64,000 nucleotides of DNA from JACCZX01 sp963807155 (GCA_963807155.1 CAWEAZ010000053.1:52534-116533), one strand, 5' to 3'. Shown: positions 20,087 through 29,891, numbered from the stretch's first letter. Numbers and translations: made by a program. The notes: generated by a model from the sequence alone, not told the origin.

Positions 20087-21188
20087 TTAGATGCGCATCG
20101 GCATCACGACGTACTTGAACTTGTCGGAATTCGGCATCGTGATCAGTGCGCTGCCGAGGGAGTCGCCAAGCGAAAAGCTGATCTGGTCGTTCTTCAAATT
20201 GGCGAGCACATCCAATAGATAGTTGACGTTGAAGCCAATATCAAGAGCATCGCCCTCGTAGCCGATCTCTAATTCTTCCTGCGCGTCTTCCTGATCGGCG
20301 TTGGTCGAATTGATCTTCAGGGTGCCGACGCCCAGCAGCATCCGCACGCCCTTGAACTTGTCGGTCGTCAGAATCGCGGCACGCTGCAGCGCGTGCATCA
20401 GGTCTTCGCGGTTGATCGCAAACACCTTGGTATTGGCGGCCGGTACGACCCGCTGGTAATCCGGAAACTTGCCTTCGACCAGCTTGGAAATCAGCTCGAT
20501 GTCGCCGAAGCTGAACTTCGCCTGATTCGCCGCCATCTGCACCCGCACCGGGTCATCCGAATCAGGCAACAGCCGCGAGAGCTCGAGGATCGTCTTGCGC
20601 GGCACAATGGCTTCGATCTTGTTCGACGATTCGCTCTTCGTCACTTCGGCCAGTGCGAGCCGATGGCCGTCGGTGGCGACCGCGCGCACCGTCGTGCCGT
20701 CGACCACCAGCAGCATGCCGTTCAGGTAGTAGCGAATGTCCTGCTGCGCCATCGCGAAGTGCACCATGCCAAGCAGGTACTTCAACGTCGCCGCGGGCAG
20801 AGAAAAATCGGCGGCGTACTCCGCTTGCGCCACTGTCGGAAATTCTTCGGCCGCCAGTGTTTGCAGGTTAAACCGGCTCTTGCCGCTGGCAACCGCCATT
20901 TTCTTGTTGGTCAACGATAACTGCACGTCGGCGTCGGGCAGAGCTCGCAGGATATCGACCAGCTTACGGGCCGCGATCGTCGTGGCGGCGGTGTCGTTGC
21001 CGGTTCCAATGTCGGCGCTCGTCTGGATTTGAATTTCCAGAGTCGGTCGCGGTGAACGACACTTTGCTGCCCTCCTTGCGCACCAGGATGTTCGCAAGGA
21101 TTGGCAGCGTTTGTCGGCGTTCGACGATACCGCTGACAACTTGCAGCGGTTTTAGCAACGCATCACGATTGGCTTTGACGAGTTGCAT
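20087..21188 (-). CDS. dnaN: DNA polymerase III beta sliding clamp (one frame break)
   Basis: About 367 codons, the normal length. It starts MQLVKANRDALLKPLQVVSGIVERRQTLPILANIL and runs to FKYVVMPMRI with all three clamp domains recognisable (AEEFPTV, YYLNGMLL, TDGHRLAL). The frame shifts near 21041: the reading TATDS should continue LEIQIQTSAD, which a single surplus base would explain. The clamp is essential, so a real break is not credible and this is best read as a sequence error. It lies between dnaA and gyrB in the classical order. Confidence 0.95.
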
Positions 21189-21431
21189 TCTCTTTATATC
21201 CTTTTCATAACTCTTCTTAGTAACAGTTAGTAGTAAAGCAGCGCAGTGCTGGGGACAAACCGAACGAACTCCATTGCATCAATCACTTGCTGCTGCTGCT
21301 GCGTTGTTGACAAGGCTTCTGTTGCCGTGTGTGCTCGCGGTGGACGAAAAGGACAACTTCATCGGGTACCTGCAAGAACGCTTCAACGGTCCACCTCTGT
21401 CCACAGCTCGGCAGCATCTGTCCACAGGTTG
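21189..21431. other. dnaA-dnaN intergenic region with two DnaA-box-like repeats and an AT-rich end
   Basis: 243 bp without a gene. Two identical CTGTCCACA sequences lie at 21397-21405 and 21418-21426, 21 bp apart (about two helical turns); they match seven of nine bases of the DnaA box TTATCCACA. The end next to dnaN (about 21189-21238) is AT-rich compared with the rest and also carries the dnaN ribosome site. This is either DnaA autoregulation of dnaN, or a part of the origin. A short CTG repeat near 21288-21302 lies between them. Confidence 0.5.
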
Positions 21432-22826
21432 CTAGCCCTTAAGCGTCTGCTCGAGCACATGCAGCGCGTGGTTCATTTCTGGATTCTTGGAACGCTCGCC
21501 AGTGATCTTGCGAACCGCGTGCAACACGGTCGTGTGATCGCGGCCGCCAAACAGCTCGCCGATCTCCGGCAGGCTTTTCTGCGTCAGCTCCTTGGCCAGG
21601 TACATCGCGACCTGTCGTGGAAACGCAATCGCGATTGGGCGGCGCTTGCTGTACATGTCGGCGATCTTGATCTTGTAGTAATCGGCAACGGTTTTCTGGA
21701 TCAGCTCGACGGTGACCTGCGCGGTCGACGCCGACAGCAGATCCTTCAGCGCCTCGCGCGCCACGTCGACCGTGATGATCCGTCCGTGGAACGACGAGAA
21801 CGCCATCACCTTCCGTAACGCCCCTTCGAGCTCGCGCACGTTGCTGCGCAGGTTCTTCGCGATGAAAAATGCAACGTCCTCTTTCATCTGCGCGCCTTCG
21901 GTTTCGGCTTTCTTCAGCAGAATCGCGACGCGCATTTCCAGCTCCGGCGGCTCGATCGCGACGGTCAGTCCCGATGTGAAGCGCGATACCAGCCGATCCT
22001 CCATATCCTTCAACTCCTTCGGATACGTATCGCTGGTGATGATGATTTGCTTGCGGCCGGCAACCAGGGCTTCGAACGCATAGAAGAACTCTTCCTGCGT
22101 CCGCGCCTTGCCTGCGAAAAACTGAATATCGTCGATCAACAGCAGATCGAGCGAATGGTAGTAACGCTTGAAATCGTCGAACGCCTTGCGCTGGTAGGCG
22201 CGCACCACGTCGCTGACGTACTGCTCAGCATGGATGTAACGCACCTTGGCGCCGCGCGCGCGCGCAATCACTGCGTTGCCGACCGCATGCGTCAGATGTG
22301 TCTTGCCGAGCCCCACTCCACCATACAAAAACAGCGGGTTATATGAGCCGCCCGGATTTTCCGCGACCTGCATTGCTGCTGCGCGCGCCAATTGATTGGC
22401 TTTACCGGTGACAAACGTGTCGAACGTCAAATTGGGGTTGAGCCGCGCGCGCTCGAGCGGTTCGTTGGTCACAGATACCGGCGTGATCATCGCCGCACGT
22501 GGCGCATCGGACGTATCCGTTGCGCCGTCGCCCGCGGCGCCGTTCAAAGGAAAACGCACACCCGACGTATCCGCATAACCGCCGCCTTCGATTGCAAACA
22601 CAATCGAGATCGGACGCTGCATGACGCGTGACACCGCGCCCGCGATCTGCTCCGAAAACTGCGAACGGATCGCGTCGAGCTTTAGACGATTAGGTGCGCA
22701 GATCGTCAAGGTAGCGGTCGATTCATCGAACTCGAGTGCCTTAAGCGGCTTGATCCAGGCGGAAAACTGTTGCGGTGTGAGCTCGCTTTCGAGAAGCCGC
22801 GAGCAATCGTTCCAAAGATGCGTCAT
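21432..22826 (-). CDS. dnaA: Chromosomal replication initiator DnaA
   Basis: 464 residues and unbroken. Domain I (LWNDCSRLLESELTPQQFSAWIKPL) opens the protein; a low-complexity linker follows; domain III has Walker A GGVGLGKTHL and Walker B LLLIDDIQFF; domain IV ends with the DNA-binding signature GGRDHTTVLHAVRKI. It binds DnaA boxes, opens the origin and loads the helicase, and also regulates its own gene. It is divergent from rpmH with 312 bp between the starts, where the one perfect DnaA box lies. Confidence 0.97.
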   Translation of the reverse strand: MTHLWNDCSRLLESELTPQQFSAWIKPLKALEFDESTATLTICAPNRLKLDAIRSQFSEQIAGAVSRVMQRPISIVFAIEGGGYADTSGVRFPLNGAAGDGATDTSDAPRAAMITPVSVTNEPLERARLNPNLTFDTFVTGKANQLARAAAMQVAENPGGSYNPLFLYGGVGLGKTHLTHAVGNAVIARARGAKVRYIHAEQYVSDVVRAYQRKAFDDFKRYYHSLDLLLIDDIQFFAGKARTQEEFFYAFEALVAGRKQIIITSDTYPKELKDMEDRLVSRFTSGLTVAIEPPELEMRVAILLKKAETEGAQMKEDVAFFIAKNLRSNVRELEGALRKVMAFSSFHGRIITVDVAREALKDLLSASTAQVTVELIQKTVADYYKIKIADMYSKRRPIAIAFPRQVAMYLAKELTQKSLPEIGELFGGRDHTTVLHAVRKITGERSKNPEMNHALHVLEQTLKG

Positions 22827-23138
22827 TAACTTAGCGGCCCCGCGGCTAGCTTTTTATTGGTCTGCGAAAGTGCTTGCTTTCGCCCCGCCCAGTAGCTGCG
22901 TTTTCTGCGTGCAGAGAACCGCAAATCAGACGCAGAACACACTCACTGGTGAAGGCTGAATTCTACTCAAGCCGCATCGAGTTATCCACAGTAAATCGCA
23001 TTTGTGGTGAATCAAATTCGGTTGCGCCGCAATGAGCGGCCTCCGCGGCACCTTAGCACTCGCAAAAGGCTGGTTTGCAGCAAGTCGCAGGATCGCGTCT
23101 AATGGCGGGCTGCACGAAAAGTACGTAGAAAGTGTGTG
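22827..23138. other. dnaA-rpmH divergent intergenic region, candidate oriC
   Basis: 312 bp without a gene, between the dnaA start and the rpmH start. It contains one perfect DnaA box, TTATCCACA at 22982-22990, and a weaker inverted match just after it. An inverted repeat TTCTGCGT (22903-22910) / ACGCAGAA (22930-22937) lies near dnaA. The rpmH promoter occupies the right end. Coding strands switch here from leftward to rightward, which fits a bidirectional origin. Only one perfect box is visible, so the box cluster of the dnaA-dnaN gap may share the function. Confidence 0.55.
23075..23103 (+). promoter_or_regulatory. Sigma-70-type promoter for rpmH
   Basis: TTGCAG (23075-23080), a 17-bp spacer and TCTAAT (23098-23103), 35 bp before the rpmH start. 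Both hexamers are close to consensus and the spacing is ideal. It probably drives rpmH-rnpA-yidD-yidC. Confidence 0.6.
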
Positions 23139-23279
23139 ATGGCCACCAAACGAACATATCAGCCCTCTAAGGTCAAGCGCGCTCGCACGCATGGGTTTCT
23201 GGTGCGTATGAGGTCGCGAGGTGGTCGCGCCGTCATCGCCGCGCGTCGCGCCAAAGGCCGGCAGCGCCTGGGAATTTGA
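23139..23279 (+). CDS. rpmH: 50S ribosomal protein L34
   Basis: 46 residues starting MATKRTYQPSKVKRARTHGF and ending RAKGRQRLGI, a clear bL34. It is a small basic protein of the large ribosomal subunit. The N-terminus is two residues longer than the usual MKRTYQPS start. It stands first in the rightward rpmH-rnpA-yidD-yidC series beside dnaA, the universal arrangement. Downstream coding for rnpA starts within about 45 bp, so the two are coupled in one transcript. Confidence 0.95.
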   Translation: MATKRTYQPSKVKRARTHGFLVRMRSRGGRAVIAARRAKGRQRLGI

Positions 23280-23322
23280 GGCAGCTGGCGATTTTTTAAC
23301 GAGAGCGCACTGGCGGCTCGCA

Positions 23323-23820
23323 ATGGCCGCGGTGGGATTAAAGGTGGCCGCTGGTGTCAATCGCTATGGCTTTGCTTCGTTACGCCGGCTCAAAACGCCC
23401 GCCGAGTTCTCGGCTCTTCTACGAGCGCCGCGCGAGCGATCGATTCGTGCCGAGCGGCAAATGTTGTCGATAAATGCGGCGTGGGTTACGACGGGGTCAA
23501 CTGATAATGCAGCGGGAAGCGTGCGCTTTGGCGTGACGGTCGGAAAGCGCAACGCACGACGCTCGGTCGACCGCACGCTCGTCAAGCGCATCGTGCGAGA
23601 GGCTTGCCGGCACTACGCCGATGCTTTCGAGAATTGTGCGGCACAGGCTGCGGCGCGCATAGACATCGCGCTACGGCTCAGGGCGCCGCTGGTTGATGAG
23701 CGCGGCGTGCCCCTTGCAATGAGGGCATGGCGGCGCCAGGTTCGAGCCGACGCCGATAGCCTGTTGCAGGAAGCGCTGACGCGCCTTGCGGGGCGGCTCG
23801 CTGCGAGCCCGGCGAATTGA
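23323..23820 (+). CDS. rnpA: Ribonuclease P protein component
   Basis: About 165 residues in the chosen frame. The core motifs are clear: RLKTPAEFSALL at the start, VGVTVGKRNARRSVDRTLVKRIVREACR (read here as FGVTVGKRN...), the RNR-like basic helix that binds the RNase P RNA, and a DIALRLRAPL strand. It processes the 5-prime ends of tRNA precursors. The start is uncertain: the ATG at 23323 adds about ten residues before the normal domain; a GTG a little downstream would also fit. The frame stays open to 23221 but the extra part has no family match. Stop at 23820, 13 bp before yidD. Confidence 0.9.
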   Translation: MAAVGLKVAAGVNRYGFASLRRLKTPAEFSALLRAPRERSIRAERQMLSINAAWVTTGSTDNAAGSVRFGVTVGKRNARRSVDRTLVKRIVREACRHYADAFENCAAQAAARIDIALRLRAPLVDERGVPLAMRAWRRQVRADADSLLQEALTRLAGRLAASPAN

Positions 23821-23833
23821 GAATGCTGTTCAG

Positions 23834-24142
23834 ATGATCAAAACGATATTGATCGCTGCGATTCGCGGCTATCGCTTCTTGCTTTCTCCCTGGATGGGGA
23901 ATGCGTGCCGCTATTGGCCGACGTGCTCGGAATACTCGATGCAGGCGATCGAACGTCACGGCGCGCTGCGCGGGGGCTGGATGACGCTCGCCCGACTGGC
24001 GCGCTGCCACCCTTACGGTGCGGGCGGTGTCGATCCGGTGTCCCCACAATTTAGCTGGCGTTGCTGGTGTCATCCGAACAATCACATTGATAACCGCGCG
24101 GCCCTTTCTCTTACCTCAATCAAGTCCGGTCATGAGCACTGA
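23834..24142 (+). CDS. yidD: Membrane protein insertion efficiency factor YidD
   Basis: 102 residues. MIKTILIAAIRGYRFLLSPWMGNACRYWPTCSEY with the conserved Cys residues, AIERHGALRGGW and RCHPYGAGGVDPVSP are the YidD pattern. The protein sits at the inner face of the membrane and assists YidC. The end, after DPVSPQ, is longer than typical and overlaps the yidC start by 11 bp; either a real extension or a small indel. It is in the usual place between rnpA and yidC. Confidence 0.92.
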   Translation: MIKTILIAAIRGYRFLLSPWMGNACRYWPTCSEYSMQAIERHGALRGGWMTLARLARCHPYGAGGVDPVSPQFSWRCWCHPNNHIDNRAALSLTSIKSGHEH

Positions 24143-25877
24143 TATCCAGCGCACGATCCTGTTGGTGATTTTCGGCTTCTCGCTGTTCATGCTGTGGGAT
24201 CGCTGGCAGATTTATAACGGCCGTGCTCCGATGTTTGGCCCTGCGCCGGTATCGCAGACCGTACCGGCGCAGCAGGGATCGGCAGCGCCTCCGGCGCCGG
24301 CGACGGCGAATCGAGTGCCGGATGGCGTACCTGTACCGCAAGCCGCCACACCGTCTGCGGTTCCGTCTGCCACACCGACCGACGCGCCGCCCGCCGCGGG
24401 CAAGTCGCCACCGGTTGTGGTCGAGACCGACTTACTTCGTGCATCGATCGATCCGCTGGGTGCGGTTGTGTCGCACGTCGAACTGCTTGGGCAGGCAGTC
24501 GCGCCTGACTGGACAGCGAGCGGATTGATCGGCCTTGTCACGGGCAGGCGGCACGAACCGAAGGCCACCACGGTGCTGCTCGATGTCGGGCCTAATCGGG
24601 TCTATGTCGCGCAGAGCGGAATCGTCGGCGGCGATTTTCCGAATCATCGAACGCCGTTTAAAGCCATCGACGGGCCCACAGCGCTCAAAGCCGGACAGGA
24701 TCAAGTCGCCGTTCGCTTCAGCGCCGAGAGCGGCGGTGTGCGTGTGATCAAGACGTATACCTTTCACCGCGGGCGTTACGACGCCGACGTCAAGCACGAA
24801 ATCATCAACCTGACGGACAAGCCGCTGGCGCCGTCGGTGTATGTGCAGCTGACGCGCGACGGCAACAAGCCCGATGGGGAGTCGTCGCTTTACTACGTGT
24901 ACACCGGGCCGGCGATATTTACCGAGCAGGAGAAATTTCGAAAGATCGAGTTCTCGGAGATCGAGAAGAACAAGGTTCAATTGCCCAAAGGCTCCGACAA
25001 CGGCTGGATCGGAATGATTCAGCATTACTTCGTGTCGGCGTGGGTGCCGCCCTCAGGCGTGTCACGGGAGTACTACGCCCGCACTGTCGACAAGAATCTG
25101 TATTCGATCGGCAGCATCGTTGCGCTGCCGGCGCTGGCGCCGAATGCAACGGCGACTTCGCAGTCGACGCTGTACGTGGGCCCGCAGGATCAGGAAGCAC
25201 TGGCCAAGATCGCGCCGGGTCTTGACCTCGTCGTCGACTACGGTTGGCTGACCGTTCTGGCGAAGCCGATTTACCTACTGCTCGCGTTTCTGCACGGCCT
25301 CGTCGGCAATTGGGGTTGGGCGATTGTCTTGTTAACGGTGCTGATCAAGGCAGTGTTCTATCCGCTGTCGGCGGCGAGCTACAAGTCGATGGCCAAAATG
25401 AAGGAAGTCTCGCCGCGCCTGATGAAACTGCGCGAACAGTATGGCGACGATAAGCAGAAGATGAACGTCGCGATGATGGAGCTGTACAAGACCGAAAAAA
25501 TCAACCCGCTGGGCGGCTGTCTGCCGATCCTGGTGCAGATCCCTGTTTTTATCGCGCTTTATTGGGTGCTGCTGGCAAGTGTCGAAATGCGTAACGCGCC
25601 GTGGATCCTGTGGGTACAGGATCTGTCGACGCCCGATTCGTGGCTCATTTTGCCGCTGCTGATGATGGGGACGATGTGGATTCAATACAAACTGAATCCA
25701 ACGCCACCCGATCCGGTGCAGGCGCGCGTGATGATGTTGATGCCGTTGATCTTCGGCGTGATGTTCTTTTTCTTCCCGGCCGGCCTGGTGCTGTATTGGC
25801 TGACCAACAACATCTTGTCGATTGCGCAGCAGTGGTACGTGACGAAGAAAATCGCAAACGCGAAGCGGCAGGGCTAG
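24132..25877 (+). CDS. yidC: Membrane protein insertase YidC
   Basis: 581 residues and intact. The N-terminal helix (TILLVIFGFSLFMLWDRWQIYNG), a Pro/Ala-rich linker, a large periplasmic beta domain (about 110-340) and the C-terminal group of membrane segments with GNWGWAIVLLTVLIKAVFYPLS and INPLGGCLPILVQIPVFIALYWVL are all present. It inserts and folds inner-membrane proteins, alone or with SecYEG; the ATP synthase c subunit further along this window is a classical client. ATG 24132 fits the family start (MSTDIQRTI). Confidence 0.96.
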   Translation: MSTDIQRTILLVIFGFSLFMLWDRWQIYNGRAPMFGPAPVSQTVPAQQGSAAPPAPATANRVPDGVPVPQAATPSAVPSATPTDAPPAAGKSPPVVVETDLLRASIDPLGAVVSHVELLGQAVAPDWTASGLIGLVTGRRHEPKATTVLLDVGPNRVYVAQSGIVGGDFPNHRTPFKAIDGPTALKAGQDQVAVRFSAESGGVRVIKTYTFHRGRYDADVKHEIINLTDKPLAPSVYVQLTRDGNKPDGESSLYYVYTGPAIFTEQEKFRKIEFSEIEKNKVQLPKGSDNGWIGMIQHYFVSAWVPPSGVSREYYARTVDKNLYSIGSIVALPALAPNATATSQSTLYVGPQDQEALAKIAPGLDLVVDYGWLTVLAKPIYLLLAFLHGLVGNWGWAIVLLTVLIKAVFYPLSAASYKSMAKMKEVSPRLMKLREQYGDDKQKMNVAMMELYKTEKINPLGGCLPILVQIPVFIALYWVLLASVEMRNAPWILWVQDLSTPDSWLILPLLMMGTMWIQYKLNPTPPDPVQARVMMLMPLIFGVMFFFFPAGLVLYWLTNNILSIAQQWYVTKKIANAKRQG

Positions 25878-26180
25878 CCGCCGTTGGTTGGGCGACGGCG
25901 TAGCAGCAGAAATATCGGCCAGAGCCAGATGCTGGCGATCCAGAGCAGGACGCGCACCATTGATAGTCGTCCCGGCTTCGCCGCGGTGTGCGATAACGAA
26001 CACGACCACGGCGCCAAACAGCACCCACAGCACGAAGCCGGCGTAAACCAGCGCACGCGTTTGATACTCGCCCTCAATCTGGCCTGCCATCATCGCCGCG
26101 ACCAGGACCGACAGCACCACCGCAAGGATGACGCTCGCCAGCGGCGGGCCGTATCGAGTCAATGGATCATCTTCGTGCAT
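25874..26180 (-). CDS. Small uncharacterised membrane protein between yidC and mnmE (frame broken)
   Basis: About 102 residues if one frame change near 25965 is allowed. The start (MHEDDPLTRYGPPLASVILAVVLSVLVAAMM) and the next segment (ALVYAGFVLWVLFGAVVVFVIAHRG) are two membrane helices; the C-terminus (VRVLLWIASIWLWPIFLLLRRRP) is a third. I recognise no family. It runs against its neighbours on both sides. The stop overlaps the end of yidC by a few bases. Whether it is real rests on the coherent hydrophobic pattern, which would be odd for a chance frame. Confidence 0.55.
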
Positions 26181-26224
26181 CGAATGATCATTTTGCGCCT
26201 GTGGCGAACGTAAACTCGCGCTCG

Positions 26225-27607
26225 ATGGTCAACACCGCGGCGGCTGATCCGATCGTTGCGATTGCCACCGGGCCGGGCCGCGGCGGCATTGGCATCGTTC
26301 GCGTTTCCGGCGCGTCTATAGCGCCCATCGTTGAAGCGATCCTAGGCGCGCGCGCAACTGAGCTGCTGCCACGCTGCGCGCTGTACGCCGAGTTTCTTGC
26401 GGACGACGGCGCCGAGATTGACCGTGGTATCGCGCTGTACTTTCCGGCGCCGCATTCGTACACGGGCGAGAACGTGCTCGAGTTGCAGGGCCATGGCGGG
26501 CCGGTCGTGCTGCGCATGCTGCTTGCGCGCTGTCTGCAGGCCGGACGCGCGATCGGACTGCGTATTGCGGAGCCGGGCGAATTCACGCAGCGCGCGTTCC
26601 TAAACGACCGGCTCGACCTTGCGCAGGCCGAGGCGGTGGCCGATCTGATCGATGCGACGACCGAGGTCGCAGCGCGTGCCGCTGTGAGATCGCTGGCCGG
26701 CGAGTTCTCGCGGCGAGCGCACGCACTGACGTCGGCGTTGATTGAGTTGCGCATGCTGGTGGAGGCGACGCTCGACTTTCCGGAAGAAGAGCTCGACTTT
26801 CTGCAGCAGTCGGACGCGAACGGGCGGCTGGCGCGTATTCGCGGCGATCTGGATCAGCTATTGAAGCAGGCGCGGCAAGGCGCACTGCTGCGCGATGGGC
26901 TGAACGTCGTGCTGGTCGGCGCGCCGAACGTCGGCAAGTCGAGTGTGATGAACGCACTGGCCGGCGCCGATATCGCGATCGTCACGGCGATTCCCGGCAC
27001 CACGCGCGACCGCATAGCGCAGCAGATTGACGTCGACGGCATCCCGCTGAACGTGATCGACACGGCAGGGTTGCGCGAGGCGACCGATGAAGTCGAGCGG
27101 CTGGGCATTGCCCGCACATGGGCGGAGATCGAACGTGCGGATGTCGTGGTGCACTTGGTCGATGCGACATCGTCAGCAGACGATGCGGCCGTGCTCGAGC
27201 GCGTCACCGAGCGCACCGGCAGAGGCGTACCCCTGCTGACCGTCGTCAACAAGATCGACTTGGTGCGCGCCGCGGCGCGTGTCGACGGCGAGCGGGTGTA
27301 CTTGTCGGCCAAGACCGGCGTCGGTGTCGACTTATTGCGCAACGAACTGAAGCGCGTCGCGGGGTGGGAGCAAGAAACTTCTGGCGAATCTGTGTTTTTG
27401 GCACGCGAACGCCATTTGCGGGCACTCGCAATCGCGCGCGATCACCTGGCGCTCGCCGCACACCATGCGGCGCAAACCGATTCGCAACTCGACCTGTTTG
27501 CGGAGGAATTGCGGTTGGCCGGTAACTCGATCGGGGAAATAACCGGCGAGGTGTCCGCCGATGACTTGCTCGGCGTGATCTTCAGCCGGTTTTGTATCGG
27601 TAAATGA
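26225..27607 (+). CDS. mnmE: tRNA modification GTPase MnmE (TrmE)
   Basis: 460 residues and intact. It has the N-terminal folate-binding domain (PIVAIATGPGRGGIGIVRVSG), GEFTQRAFLNDRLDLAQAEAV, the G domain with GAPNVGKSS, DTAGLRE and NKID, and the C-terminal FCIGK with the Cys. With MnmG it forms the 5-carboxymethylaminomethyl group on uridine 34 of some tRNAs. Here the two partners are separated by about 21.6 kb. ATG 26225 (MVNTAAADPIVAIAT) fits the family start. Confidence 0.96.
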   Translation: MVNTAAADPIVAIATGPGRGGIGIVRVSGASIAPIVEAILGARATELLPRCALYAEFLADDGAEIDRGIALYFPAPHSYTGENVLELQGHGGPVVLRMLLARCLQAGRAIGLRIAEPGEFTQRAFLNDRLDLAQAEAVADLIDATTEVAARAAVRSLAGEFSRRAHALTSALIELRMLVEATLDFPEEELDFLQQSDANGRLARIRGDLDQLLKQARQGALLRDGLNVVLVGAPNVGKSSVMNALAGADIAIVTAIPGTTRDRIAQQIDVDGIPLNVIDTAGLREATDEVERLGIARTWAEIERADVVVHLVDATSSADDAAVLERVTERTGRGVPLLTVVNKIDLVRAAARVDGERVYLSAKTGVGVDLLRNELKRVAGWEQETSGESVFLARERHLRALAIARDHLALAAHHAAQTDSQLDLFAEELRLAGNSIGEITGEVSADDLLGVIFSRFCIGK

Positions 27608-27698
27608 TTCAGCGGACTAGCGATTGCCCGGACCGAAGCGCTGGGTTCCGGTATGAAAAGTGCTGCCGTTCGAGCAGTGACAAAGTCAGGGAGACAGC

Positions 27699-29867
27699 AT
27701 GTATCGCAGTTCAACGCGCGGCCTGCGCACGCGGCCGTTCTATTGCCATTTGCATCGCGCTTTCGGCATCCGTACTCGCGGCATGTGGAAGCAGCGATGA
27801 TCCCAGTCCAGCGCCGGTCGCGAATGTGCGGCCCGTCGTTTTTGGGCACGGTAACGACCGCAACGTATGACGGCACCACTGACGATTTATTAACGGCGGG
27901 CCTAGGTTGGGACGGGTTGCAAAGCGCAACCGCGCCCGCGCTGTCGGCCACGCCGACGGCGCGCGAATTGCGTCGGCGTGCGATTTACAGTGAACTATCG
28001 CGCGCTAGTCGACATGACTACCGCCGGCGGCTACGGCGTGCTGTATGGCCCCAACGTTCCGCTCGATGGCAGTGCGCCCAACACCGACGCCCGGCGCGGG
28101 CAAGATTGGCGGGCACGGAATATCTGGCCTATAGCGTCGATGCGACCGGCAAGGCCGCGGCGACTTTAATGGTGCAGATCCCGTTCAACGTTCAATCAAA
28201 GCGCTGCCGTGTGTCGTGACTGCAACGTCATCCGGTTCGCGCGGTGTTTACGGTGCCGTGTCTGCTGCTGGCGAATGGGGATTGAAGCGCGGCTGCGCGG
28301 TCGCCTACACCGACAAGGGGACCGGCAATGGCGCGCACGAGCTCGACACCAACACGATCACGTTGATCAACGGGCTGACAGCCAACGCGACGAGCGCCGG
28401 CAACGCCAGCCACTTCACGGCCACGCTGACCGATGCTGCAGCGGACGCGTTTACCGCGACAAATCCGTTCCGCTATGCGTTCAAGCACGCGCATTCGCAA
28501 GTCAATCCAGAAAAGGACTGGGGCCTGTTCACGCGGCAGGCGATCGAGTTTGCGTTATGGGCAGTCAATGAGCAGTTTGCGCCATCGGTGCCCGGAACGA
28601 CCAACAAGCATGCGTCTGTTTGTGCCTCCAACACTTTGGTCATCGCCGCGTCGGTGTCCAATGGCGGCGGTGCGGCGTCAATGGCCGCGGCCGAAGGAGA
28701 CACGACCGGCTTGATCGATGCGCGTGGTCGTTCAGCGAGCCGCAAATCAACCGTCAACCGTTGCCGGCCGGGCTGACATATCGCGCGCGGAGGCGTTAAC
28801 TATCCGGCCGCGGCGATCGGGCGTACGTTGTACGACTACATGTCGCTTGCCAACTGCTGCAGCCATGCGCGGCGCATGCGCCTGCAGTCGCCGCGGCGCC
28901 GCTCTTAGACATCGCCTTTGGCGTTCCGATGGCGAGTGCGCAAAATCGTTGCGGTGCGTTGGCGATCAACGGCGATGTGACCGGCGCCGACTTCATCTCG
29001 CAGTCCAACGACGCGTTGGCGCGTTTGCGCGCCGCTGGATGGGAAGTCGAGTCCGACCTGCTGCATGCATCGCACTGGGGCCTTCAAGCGACGCCGGCAG
29101 TAGCAGTGACTTATGCCAACGCGTATTCGCGTGCAAGCGTGATCGACAACTTGTGCGGATTCAGCTTTCGCGACGACGAACGCCTGGCACGGGTATGCCG
29201 GCTGGCGACTGCATTCACCAATGCTGACGGTATTCGCGCACGGCAACGGCGTTCCGCCGACCAACGGCATTAACTTGATCTATAACAACGCCGTCGGCGG
29301 TCCAATCAACCATCGTGCTGGCTGACAACAATTTCGCATTTCTCGGCGCGCAGTGCTTGCGTCAGCTATGGACCACATCGAGTGCGAAAGCGGTGGCGGT
29401 GCAGAGCTGGTGTGAGCGAGGTGCGTGTAACCGGCAATCTGCGCGCAAAGCCGACGATGATCGTGCATGGCCGCAGCGGATGCACTGGTGCCGGTTAACC
29501 ACACGTCGCGCCCATATTTCGGCGCGAACAAGATGGTTGAAGGTGCAGCCAGCCGGCTGTCGTATATCGAAGTGCTGAACGCTCAGCACTTCGAAACGTT
29601 CCTGCCGCAGCGTCGCAGGCTACGACACGCGCTTTATTCCGCTGCATTACTACGACAATCAGGCGCTCAACCTGATGTGGAACCACCTGCGCAATGGCAC
29701 TCCGCTGCCGCCATCGCAAGTGGTTCGCACGACGCCGCGCGGCGGCACGCCGGGGGCGGCGCCACCGATCACGCACCGCGAATCTGCCGCCGATCTCAGT
29801 CGACACCGGCGGCCGCCGACGCGATCAACTTCGCGGCGCCAGCAATACAGTGCAGATTCCGAATTGA
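27699..29867 (+). pseudogene. D-(-)-3-hydroxybutyrate oligomer hydrolase, broken by many frameshifts
   Basis: Joined across frames this matches the whole family: a lipoprotein-like signal with LAAC near the start, TYDGTTDDLLTAGLG, NYRALVDMTTAGGYG, KIAGTEYLAYS-like, SSGSRGVYGA, GWGLK/GEWGLKRGCAVAYTDKGTG, KHAHSQVNPEKDWGLF, the nucleophile region IAASVSNGGG, ESDLLHAS, NHTSRPYFG, YIEVLNAQHFE and a C-terminus reading SNTVQIPN. These enzymes cut 3HB oligomers to the monomer. It starts at the ATG 27699 with a GGGAG ribosome site. I count roughly 14 frame changes in 2.2 kb, a far higher density than in gyrB, mnmG or pckG, so this copy may be a real pseudogene or lie in a low-quality stretch. It is linked by function to phaEC on the left arm. 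Confidence 0.75.
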
Positions 29868-29891
29868 ATTGAAGCCGAATTGGCCGTCAGC

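Noticed and set aside
21288..21302. CTG triplet repeat as a functional microsatellite
   Set aside because: Only about five units long, ordinary for GC-rich DNA, and without a visible role.
25332..26180. 282-codon leftward open frame across the end of yidC
   Set aside because: Most of it is the shadow of yidC; only the first about 70 codons have hydrophobic coding character and these were kept as the small membrane gene.
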